From NCBI GenBank assembly GCA_964552055.1, contig CAZKFL010000051.1:1-8398 (forward strand): a stretch of 8,398 bases of DNA. The letters run 5' to 3'. This stretch comes from VGMD01 sp964552055 (lineage in GTDB: Bacteria; Chlamydiota; Chlamydiia; Chlamydiales; 2-12-FULL-49-11). Below the pieces are notes generated by a model. The model saw nothing but the letters and a program-made list of their open reading frames with translations, searched no databases and was not told the DNA's origin. The stretch's first letter is position 1. Every line of letters starts with the position of its first letter. This document shows, piece by piece, positions 1 to 5,688 of the stretch. A program made the position numbers and the translations under genes.

Positions 1-67
1 ATCTCGATGTTTATTAAGTTTCTTTTAAGTATTAATTTGCTTTTATAGGTTTTAGGACAGCTTCTTA

Positions 68-228
68 GAGCCTGTTTAGTATCTCTGATCGGATGATTTG
101 TTTGCTAAAATCCGCTAGAAATTCATGAAAATTTTTCGTAATATTAAACAATATTGTGAAAAATTTTCACGATTTTATAGCGAATTTATAGCAGCAAATC
201 ATCTCAATCATAGATATTAAACAGGCTC
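68..228. mobile_element. Palindromic MITE-like element, copy 1
   Basis: The element is 161 bp, bounded by the inverted repeat GAGCCTGTTTA and flanked on both sides by TTA (65-67 and 229-231), a typical 3-bp target duplication. The whole element is one imperfect palindrome. Its two arms meet at a 4-nt AAAC centre (146-149), and the inner 20 bp of each arm (126-145 and 150-169) pair at 18 positions. It has no coding capacity. A second copy at 5333-5492, reverse-complemented, is about 90% identical by hand alignment. GAG-type ends with a TNA duplication are known for the IS1031 group of the IS5 family, so I infer mobilisation by such a transposase; none is present in the window. Confidence 0.85.
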
Positions 229-250
229 TTAAACAAAGGGGAGGGACCCT

Positions 251-360
251 TCGGCTCTGTTTCCTAATTCAAAATAATCAAATCGCAGCGTTATTTACGG
301 AAAAAATGATTGTTGCCATCTATAATTAACCTTTTATTTTAAATTAGGAAACAGAGACGA
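251..360. repeat. Short inverted-repeat element (possible second MITE type)
   Basis: Two 27-bp arms, 251-277 and 334-360, are inverted copies with two mismatches (core CTCTGTTTCCTAATT followed by AAAATAA), separated by a 56-bp AT-rich spacer without an ORF. The arms differ from those of the neighbouring MITE, which ends only 22 bp upstream. I see no convincing target duplication. It could be a MITE of a different transposase, the remnant of a deleted IS, or a large hairpin. The inverted repeat itself is certain; the mobile interpretation is not. Confidence 0.7.
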
Positions 361-495
361 CTACATCAAAAGGTAAATAATTTAACATTAATGGTAAATA
401 TTTAGGACAGAAAAAAGAGAAATCAGCAAGAATAGGATGTTGAAAGGATAAGAAAATGAATGGAGATAAATTATGAATGGGGAGTATAAAAAGGT
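361..495 (+). other. Leader region of the DUF952 gene, no other feature
   Basis: This purine-rich, AT-rich stretch between the inverted-repeat element and the DUF952 start contains no ORF of note. A GGGGAG run at 479-484 lies 11 nt before the ATG and a weaker AAAAGG sits closer to it; either may serve as the ribosome binding site. I do not see a convincing -35/-10 pair. Confidence 0.4.
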
Positions 496-927
496 ATGAG
501 AAACATATTTTTGATTTTAGTAGTTTATCTTATTTCAGCCTGTTTCGCATCTTCTAATGAAGTAATGTTTGGGATACAGGAACAAAAGATGATTCATGTG
601 AGTGCAGATAGCTCTATTCCACAGTATCTTTATAAGATTGTGACGCCGGAAGATTGGCAGAAAAGTCAAGGGCAGCAGTTTGTAGTAGCATCTTCAATGG
701 ATAGTGAATTTATTCACCTGGCTACAAAGGAGCAGGTATCATCTGTTGCTCAAAAGTTCTGGAGCGGAAAAAATTATGTTGTTTTAACATTGGATTCAAA
801 AAAATTGAAAGGACGTCTTGTTTATGAGGCTAATCCCGGTAGATCAACCAAATACTATCATTTGTATGATGGAAAAATCCCGCTTTCTGCTGTAGTAGAT
901 AGTTCCCAAGAGATGATAACAAAGTGA
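496..927 (+). CDS. DUF952 family protein with lipoprotein-type signal peptide
   Basis: This 143-residue protein has two parts. Residues 1-16 form a short hydrophobic leader ending in the lipobox ISAC (Cys16), which predicts lipidation and export or membrane anchoring. Residues 44-135 match the DUF952 pattern: LYKIVTPEDW at the start, FIHLA with His74 in the middle, then YEANPG and YYHLYDGKIPLSAV with His122. The molecular function of DUF952 is not established. From memory the family is grouped with ADP-ribosyltransferase-like folds through its conserved histidines, but I cannot confirm activity. The ATG at 496 has a purine-rich ribosome site upstream and places the leader correctly. The gene stands alone and converges with the small membrane-protein gene at 1175-1486. 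Most DUF952 proteins I recall are short cytoplasmic domains without a leader, so the signal is unusual. Confidence 0.85.
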   Translation: MRNIFLILVVYLISACFASSNEVMFGIQEQKMIHVSADSSIPQYLYKIVTPEDWQKSQGQQFVVASSMDSEFIHLATKEQVSSVAQKFWSGKNYVVLTLDSKKLKGRLVYEANPGRSTKYYHLYDGKIPLSAVVDSSQEMITK

Positions 928-1174
928 TAATGCGCTTTTTTTAAAGAGGAGTAGGGGAGTGGTTAGGCAGTTTAAATCTAGTTGCTTTTTATCAAAAAAG
1001 TCATGATCTAAAATTTAAAAAATATATTTCGACCGCGTTTTATTACGATCAAGTAAAATATGTTTAATATCCCTAGATTTTCATCCGCCTGCATCAACCG
1101 TGTGAAACCACACGGTCTGCTTTAGTATCATCACAACGTTATAAAGTTCTCAATTAGAAGGTTCACTTACTTCA
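928..1174. other. Convergent intergenic region, no gene seen
   Basis: AT-rich DNA between the 3' ends of the DUF952 gene and the 103-residue gene. Apart from the hairpin at 1097-1116 I find no supported gene. Minus-strand reading of roughly 990-1120 gives only a short open stretch without a ribosome site. Confidence 0.4.
1097..1116. terminator. GC-rich hairpin between convergent genes, possible weak terminator
   Basis: ACCGTGTG (1097-1104) pairs perfectly with CACACGGT (1109-1116) around an AAAC loop. It lies between two convergent genes, where a bidirectional terminator is expected. No proper T-tract follows on either strand, so intrinsic termination is doubtful. The surrounding 40 bp are clearly richer in G+C than the neighbourhood. 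Confidence 0.35.
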
Positions 1175-1486
1175 TTATTTTGATTTATTAAGCCTTTCCT
1201 GTGCAAGTCCAAATCCAATTGTTGCTCCTACGAAGCCACCTATTCGAGATGCAATAGGTATAGTTTCAAGTGAGCTTATATTTACTTGACCGGTTTTCAT
1301 ATAAGTTGAATAATCAATACAAACAAAATGTGTAAGAGCTCCAAAAAAGCAACCCATAATTGTAGTTGGAATTCCGTATGCCCAACGCACTTTAATAGCA
1401 TGCCATTTTCCCATATTACGCTCAGCTGAAATAGGTGTAGCTGTTTGTTGATTATTGTGAGTTCGTCTCTGGCAGCATAGATGCAT
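1175..1486 (-). CDS. Small predicted membrane protein, unrecognised
   Basis: This 103-residue protein belongs to no family I recognise. It has a polar N-terminus with several Cys, His and Arg (residues 1-30), then two hydrophobic stretches. The first is about residues 36-58 (containing IPTTIMGCFFGALTHFV). The second is about 77-95, glycine-rich (GGFVGATIGFGLA), and looks like a membrane hairpin-packing segment. The C-terminus is short and basic. The ATG at 1486 is supported by an AGGGA Shine-Dalgarno core about 8 nt upstream on the minus strand; Met25 is an alternative start. A TATACT box on the minus strand at 1538-1533, inside the decayed MITE, could serve as a -10 element, but no good -35 is visible. 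The protein may be a genuine small membrane protein; the lack of family recognition limits confidence. Confidence 0.55.
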   Translation of the reverse strand: MHLCCQRRTHNNQQTATPISAERNMGKWHAIKVRWAYGIPTTIMGCFFGALTHFVCIDYSTYMKTGQVNISSLETIPIASRIGGFVGATIGFGLAQERLNKSK

Positions 1487-1504
1487 TTTAGATTTCCCTT
1501 GTTA

Positions 1505-1571
1505 TGATTGTTTAATATCTTAATCGGATTTTAGTATAAAAATCATCGAATCATAGATTTTAAACAGACTT
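1505..1571. mobile_element. Decayed, internally deleted MITE copy
   Basis: About 67 bp related to the elements at 68-228 and 5333-5492. The stretch 1525-1571 (CGGATTTTAG, then AATCAT, then TTTAAACAGACTT) follows the right half of the 5333-5492 copy in the same orientation. The left end keeps only TGTTTAATATCT. TTA triplets flank it (1502-1504 and 1572-1574). The central palindrome is missing, so this looks like an old internally deleted copy. It lies in the upstream region of the small membrane-protein gene. Confidence 0.55.
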
Positions 1572-1577
1572 TTAATT

Positions 1578-2026
1578 AATTTCATCACTTTTTGGATATA
1601 TACTCGTTCCAATTCAAAGCTCCGATTTTTCTTTGCACAATCTTTTTATTTAGATTTCGCTCAATCGGGCCTGTCTTCAAACAGGGCCGTCATTCGCGAT
1701 CGGTTATGCCTAATCAAACTAAAATGATTCTTCTTAGAAAAATCTGGTGCTTTGAAATGTCACGAGTATATACATACCATAATTTTATTCGGAGATTCTT
1801 AGGCAGTAGTGAAGGTAGTGGTTTCCATGCTGAGTTTTAGTAACCTCAGTTTTGAGTTTATGTAATTCCAAATCAAAACTATGCTTACAAATAGTTGTTA
1901 GATTTTGTCGGTGAAGAAGCTTCCTCGACAAAAAAAAGATTAAAATTTATCCTTATTTACTTGATAGAGAATTAAATAAACCAAAATTCAGGTTAATACG
2001 GAAAAAGCTTTTAGCACTTGTTTGGG
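1578..2026. other. Long intergenic region with stem-loops, no supported gene
   Basis: Between the MITE remnant and the 3' end of the 571-residue gene there is no convincing gene. A plus-strand open stretch at 1592-1840 (82 codons) lacks a ribosome site and has an implausible composition. A local GC-rich stem-loop is present at 1668-1688: GGCC and TGT pair with ACA and GGCC, with one bulged G and a CTTCAA loop. A second stem-loop lies at 1903-1933. The region could be a degraded gene, but I cannot identify one. Confidence 0.4.
1903..1933. repeat. Stem-loop downstream of the 571-residue gene
   Basis: TTTTGTCG (1903-1910) pairs with CGACAAAA (1926-1933), and the inner GAAG (1913-1916) pairs with CTTC (1920-1923) around an AAG loop. 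It lies about 95 bp beyond the stop codon of the minus-strand gene, where a terminator is expected. On the minus strand, however, the T-run precedes the stem rather than following it, so it is not a standard intrinsic terminator. It may stabilise a 3' end. Confidence 0.4.
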
Positions 2027-3742
2027 CTAGTCGGTGGTTCCAAGATCTATATAATCTTCATCAATCTGAGGCTGAGATGGTTTTCGAATATAATTGTTAA
2101 TCACCGCTCTTTCACTCAAATGTAAGGCAGTCTCTGCATCTTTGCCCTGCCGTTTTGGTATATAATCATCAATTACCGTTATTGGACCTGGAGGCAAAGC
2201 AGGCTCTGCATCTTTATTTGGTGGTTTAGGTACATAATTGTGGATGACCATTATTGGAGTTTGAAGTAGAGCAGGTTCAGCATCTTCTAAGGGGATGTGG
2301 GTAAATTCTTCATGATAAGTAATGTTTTCTTTAACAGCTGATTTTTTTAATTGAAATCCTTGTAGTATATGTACTGTTTGTACCAAGGCTTGAATAGTGA
2401 AGGCTGATGTTTTGCATAAGGTAGAGGTAAGAAATTTTGGGAGAATAGGATCAACTGTAGCTAAATAAAGAATTTGCTGAAGAATTGCTGCTAATTCAAG
2501 TTCCTCATCTGGCTCAACTGGTTTGCGATTTGTCTTTTTATCAATGAGATGTGAAATAGCAAAGAAGAGAAATGGTTTTAAATGGATTTGAATTAAATCT
2601 TGAATAAAATTGAGATGCTCTTCGGGATAGGGTTGATTGCCTACCAAGAAAGTTCCAAGATCTTGCAATGTATCTACGAGCACTTTTTTTAAACCATCTA
2701 GATTTTCTTCATTCCAGATAAGCTTTCGACCTGCAATGTTGAGAACTCTTGCACCTATTGTTTCCGTTCGAGGAAATTTTTCGCGAAGGAGAGTTTGAAA
2801 CTGCTGAATAATCTGCTTTTTTAATTCGGCATCCTTACAGCATTGAAGGCTGTTAAAAAGAGAGCGAAGTTTGGCACACGCGCTGACACGAGCGTTATAA
2901 GTAATAATGCAGCGAGTTAGCACGTTTAAGGATTCAGAGGTAAGTTCTTTAATAAGAGGCACTGCTTCCGTTGAATTGCTTTGTAAAAAATCTCTTATTA
3001 CCTTCAATAGTTGCTTGCGGATAGGTCCAGAAAATTTTTCAGGATTAAGGGTATCGTATCTTGCAAACAAAGTTCTCGTTAATGTGGGTATAATAATTCC
3101 ATATCTTGGTTCTCTTCGAATGATTGTTTTCAAATTATTCCAAAGAGGTTTTCGATTGTAGGCAACCATTTGAAGTATTGCTCGAAAAGCAACTCTTGGG
3201 ATTTTTAAAATAAAATTAGAGGGCGTTGCAACTGTGATTTCAAAAGCTCTGCCTGCAAGAGCATGAGCAACCATATTTTCTCTATAATCTGCAAAATTTT
3301 CTTCAGGATAAATTAAAGCAATCCCCAAATACCCGCCGCCAATTGATGCAAATAATTGTGCAAGATTTATAACGATAGTGCCTGCAATTTGTGAGGTTAT
3401 CTTGGCAAGTTCATCCTTAGAATAAATATAGGCTATCGTGGCTGTTGAAACTGTAATTGCTGCAACCCCAACACGAGTTGATTTTCTTGCTAGTAAAATA
3501 AGCCCTATTCCAGTGCCAATAAGAGGTAGTTCTCTGTATAAAGGAATGTAAGATTCGCTGATACAGTCAATTATTTTAAGTGCTGACGGAGCTGCGGTTT
3601 CTGCAATTTTTGCTCCTATAATCTCAGTTGTCAGCACTGTTACAGTTCTTTGAAAAAAACCTTTTGTGCATTTGTCGTAAATTTTTTGATAGGTGGAATA
3701 AATCCATCTTCCTAGGGCGCCTCTTCCTGGACAAATTACCAT
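2027..3742 (-). CDS. Unrecognised protein with N-terminal hydrophobic segments and C-terminal 24-residue tyrosine repeats
   Basis: I do not recognise this 571-residue protein. I start it at the ATG at 3742: a GGGAG Shine-Dalgarno sits 5 nt upstream, and an in-frame TTG at 3754 overlaps that site and is unlikely to initiate. Hydrophobic segments lie at about residues 73-85 (LPLIGTGIGLILL), 92-108 and 119-146 (Gly-rich, GGGYLGIALIY), so the protein is probably membrane-associated. Residues 150-480 look largely helical and charged. At residues 487-558 there are three exact-length 24-residue repeats beginning DAE(P/T)AL and containing VI(H/D/N)(N/D)Y(V/I)(P/R)K, followed by a tail with DEDYIDLG. 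The 97-bp gap to the photolyase gene upstream on the same strand allows co-transcription, and no terminator is obvious between them. A secreted or surface host-interaction protein is possible but unproven. Confidence 0.75.
   Translation of the reverse strand: MVICPGRGALGRWIYSTYQKIYDKCTKGFFQRTVTVLTTEIIGAKIAETAAPSALKIIDCISESYIPLYRELPLIGTGIGLILLARKSTRVGVAAITVSTATIAYIYSKDELAKITSQIAGTIVINLAQLFASIGGGYLGIALIYPEENFADYRENMVAHALAGRAFEITVATPSNFILKIPRVAFRAILQMVAYNRKPLWNNLKTIIRREPRYGIIIPTLTRTLFARYDTLNPEKFSGPIRKQLLKVIRDFLQSNSTEAVPLIKELTSESLNVLTRCIITYNARVSACAKLRSLFNSLQCCKDAELKKQIIQQFQTLLREKFPRTETIGARVLNIAGRKLIWNEENLDGLKKVLVDTLQDLGTFLVGNQPYPEEHLNFIQDLIQIHLKPFLFFAISHLIDKKTNRKPVEPDEELELAAILQQILYLATVDPILPKFLTSTLCKTSAFTIQALVQTVHILQGFQLKKSAVKENITYHEEFTHIPLEDAEPALLQTPIMVIHNYVPKPPNKDAEPALPPGPITVIDDYIPKRQGKDAETALHLSERAVINNYIRKPSQPQIDEDYIDLGTTD
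2069..2284 (-). repeat. Three tandem 72-bp coding repeats
   Basis: Three contiguous 72-bp units (2284-2213, 2212-2141, 2140-2069 on the minus strand) encode 24-residue repeats inside the 571-residue protein. Units 1 and 2 are closest (DAEPAL, then VPK or IPK); unit 3 has diverged (DAETAL, IRK). Each unit carries one tyrosine in the context [N/D]-Y-[V/I]. The unit length is a multiple of three, so copy-number change would keep the frame. Confidence 0.85.
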
Positions 3743-3839
3743 AAATTCTCCCAAAAGCTTATTTTAAATATTGGGTAAAGATATTAGGCGGTGATCGATT
3801 TATTTGAAAGAAAAGTTTCTGCTTTCCTAATCTATATCA
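3743..3839 (-). promoter_or_regulatory. Short gap with ribosome binding site of the 571-residue gene
   Basis: On the minus strand, GGGAG at 3752-3748 followed by a 5-nt spacer leads into the ATG at 3742 and decides the start. The rest of the gap has no clear terminator for the photolyase gene and no clear promoter, which leaves a two-gene transcript plausible. Confidence 0.5.
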
Positions 3840-5258
3840 TCATGTGGAGGCGTCTATTTTGCTTCCCCAATCGTATCCTATCGCTTTATAAGTGCTTATT
3901 GTCTTCTTTGCTGCTATTGTGTGATCAGCAATCGGAATAGGATATTTTAGGCATTCTGAATGAAATTTACTTTCCGCCCATGAATGGATGACTTTTGGAG
4001 GTAGATCAGAAAGTTCTGGAACCCATTTTTTTATATAGGTGCATTCTGGATCGAACTTTTTTTGTTGGTTCCATGGATTGAAAATTCTAAAATAGGGTTG
4101 TGCATCGCATCCTGTGCTTGCGACCCACTGCCAATTTCCATTATTTACAGCTGGATCATAATCAATTAAAGTTCGAGCAAAATATTTTTCGCCCCACCGC
4201 CAATTTATATGTAAATCTTTGACAAGGAATGAGGCGGTAATCATCCGGACTCGATTATGCATAAACCCAGTTGTATTCATTTCTCTCATCCCTGCGTCTA
4301 CAATCGGAACGCCAGTTAAACCATCACACCATTTTTTGAAATCATCTTTATTATTGGTCCATTTAAGCTTATCGAATTTGGAATGAAAAGCGCCTTTAAA
4401 TACATAGGGGAAAAAAAGTGCAATAGACGTAAAGAAGTCTCTCCAGTAAAGAGAGCGAAGTAGAGCGTGATGAGCATTTAAGTTATGACTGATAGCTTTG
4501 TATACTTCACGAGGAGAGCAGACTGTAAATTTTAAGTATGCGGAAAGATGAGTGCTACAATTTTCAGCAGGGAAATCTCTAAGTAGTTCGTAGTCTTTAA
4601 ATAGAGATAAATTATTAAGGATTTTAAGAGCTTCGGTTCTTCCCCCTATGAGTTCGCTTTTTAAAGGTTGATGCGGAAGAATTTTAGAAAGAATGGAGTG
4701 ATCTTCTGAAAAATTAATGGATTTATGAAAATAATTCGAATCCTTTGTTTTTTGAGGAGGTAAAACATCATTTTTTGTTGCATTTCGAAAATAAGGAGTA
4801 AAAATTGAATAAGGCTTACCATCGCTTTTTAAGGTTTCTTCAGGTGGATGTAAGAGAGCATCGTGAAAGGAATGAAAGACGATGTTAGAGGATTTGCATG
4901 CGTCATCAAGCTTTCTATCCCTCTCACGGCTATACGGTGTGTAGTCCTTATTTACAATCACAGCCTCAATATTAAGATCAGAAATTATTTTTTTTACAAT
5001 CTCTTCAGGTTTGCCTTTGAAATAATAAAGTTTTGCTCCCACATTTTTAAGTTGCTCTTCAAGATCACTTAAACATTCAATCATAAATTTTAGACAATGA
5101 TCACTTCTAAAAGAATTATCATCAATTTGTTCTGGTGTAAAAATAAAGGCAGGGATCACAAATTCTGAGGATTGAAGTGCAAAAATAAGTCCTGTATTGT
5201 CTTCAATCCGAAGATCGCGCCGGAATATAAAAAGTGAGCTTCTGAATTTTTTTTTCAT
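3840..5258 (-). CDS. phrB: Class I deoxyribodipyrimidine (CPD) photolyase
   Basis: This 472-residue cytoplasmic flavoenzyme, full length for the family, uses blue light and FADH- to split cyclobutane pyrimidine dimers. The N-terminal antenna domain starts with FIFRRDLRIEDNTGL (residues 10-24) and contains NKDYTPYSRERDRKLD (103-118). The catalytic domain shows THLSAYLKF (236-244), YWRDFF (271-276), TGVPIVDAGMREMNTTGFMHNRVRM (315-339), then NNGNWQW (372-378) and STGCDAQPYFRIFNP (381-395). The electron-transfer Trp triad aligns with E. coli W306, W359 and W382 as W310, W353 and W376. The flavin-facing Asn is N372, and the dimer-stacking Trp pair is W272 and W378. Ser269 stands where E. coli has the catalytic Glu274. 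The ATG at 5258 has a weak AGGA 9 nt upstream. The sequence style (LYWRDFF, INWRWGEKYF, CDAQPYFRIFNPW) is that of a class I subgroup rather than the E. coli enzyme itself. Confidence 0.95.
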   Translation of the reverse strand: MKKKFRSSLFIFRRDLRIEDNTGLIFALQSSEFVIPAFIFTPEQIDDNSFRSDHCLKFMIECLSDLEEQLKNVGAKLYYFKGKPEEIVKKIISDLNIEAVIVNKDYTPYSRERDRKLDDACKSSNIVFHSFHDALLHPPEETLKSDGKPYSIFTPYFRNATKNDVLPPQKTKDSNYFHKSINFSEDHSILSKILPHQPLKSELIGGRTEALKILNNLSLFKDYELLRDFPAENCSTHLSAYLKFTVCSPREVYKAISHNLNAHHALLRSLYWRDFFTSIALFFPYVFKGAFHSKFDKLKWTNNKDDFKKWCDGLTGVPIVDAGMREMNTTGFMHNRVRMITASFLVKDLHINWRWGEKYFARTLIDYDPAVNNGNWQWVASTGCDAQPYFRIFNPWNQQKKFDPECTYIKKWVPELSDLPPKVIHSWAESKFHSECLKYPIPIADHTIAAKKTISTYKAIGYDWGSKIDAST

Positions 5259-5332
5259 TCTTAGAGATCCTGTTATATAAACTTGAGTTTTTGATAACCT
5301 AAATTGCGCTTTTTGCTTCTGAAATTATCTTA

Positions 5333-5492
5333 GAGCCTGTTTAAAATCTATGATTGAGATGCATTGCTGGTATAAATTTGCTATAAAATCGTCAAAATTT
5401 TTCACAATGTTATTTAATATTACGAAAAATTTTCACGAATTTCTAGCGGATTTTAGCAAATAAATCATAGGGCAGAGATATTAAACAGGCTC
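5333..5492. mobile_element. Palindromic MITE-like element, copy 2 (inverted)
   Basis: The element is 160 bp, with GAGCCTGTTTA ends and flanking TTA triplets (5330-5332 and 5493-5495). Its reverse complement matches the element at 68-228 at about 90% of positions, with a 1-nt indel near one end. It is likewise one long palindrome. It sits in the divergent promoter region between the photolyase gene and the 813-residue gene, about 75 bp upstream of the photolyase start, so it may affect transcription of either. Confidence 0.85.
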
Positions 5493-5560
5493 TTAGAATT
5501 CTATATTGATTTTTTTTTGTCGCCAATAAAGATTTACTCTTATTTAGAAGATTATGTGCT

Positions 5561-5588
5561 AAGAGAGATTTGAAACTCTCTTTTTTTT
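5561..5588 (+). terminator. Rho-independent terminator without an obvious gene upstream
   Basis: AAGAGAG (5561-5567) pairs with CTCTCTT (5576-5582) around an 8-nt loop, and the T-run extends to 5588. This is a standard plus-strand intrinsic terminator. No plus-strand gene lies upstream of it in this gap: only the MITE and about 65 bp of AT-rich DNA. It therefore ends an unknown short transcript, is a relic of a lost gene, or insulates the promoter of the 813-residue gene. Confidence 0.7.
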
Positions 5589-5592
5589 GAAT

Positions 5593-5623
5593 TTCATTAA
5601 TACAATAGCAATAAGGGTATAAT
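5593..5623 (+). promoter_or_regulatory. Candidate sigma70-type promoter for the 813-residue gene
   Basis: A perfect TATAAT -10 hexamer lies at 5618-5623, 66 bp before the start codon and just after the intrinsic terminator. The -35 region is poor: TTCATT at 5593-5598 with a 19-bp spacer is the best fit. The predicted leader would be about 60 nt. Confidence 0.45.
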
Positions 5624-5678
5624 ATTGTATTGTAATTATGTGTTCATTTTTGTAATATTAGTCATAAAAATATTTTTT

Positions 5679-5683
5679 AGGAG
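5679..5683 (+). promoter_or_regulatory. Ribosome binding site of the 813-residue gene
   Basis: AGGAG followed by a 5-nt spacer leads into the ATG at 5689. This near-ideal Shine-Dalgarno fixes the start codon. Confidence 0.8.
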
Positions 5684-5688
5684 TTATT

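Noticed and set aside
51..410. Identical 10-mer TTTAGGACAG at 51-60 and 401-410, possibly a duplication flanking both small elements
   Set aside because: A 10-mer match in a few hundred AT-rich bases is close to chance expectation, and the flanks do not extend it.
1592..1840. Plus-strand open frame of 82 codons
   Set aside because: There is no ribosome binding site, the composition is rich in Phe, Arg and Ser without any fold-like pattern, and it resembles no family I know. It is probably a chance frame or a relic.
5273..5280. TTATATAA as -10 box of the photolyase gene
   Set aside because: Transcription would start at or inside the AGGA ribosome site, leaving almost no leader, and no -35 is visible.
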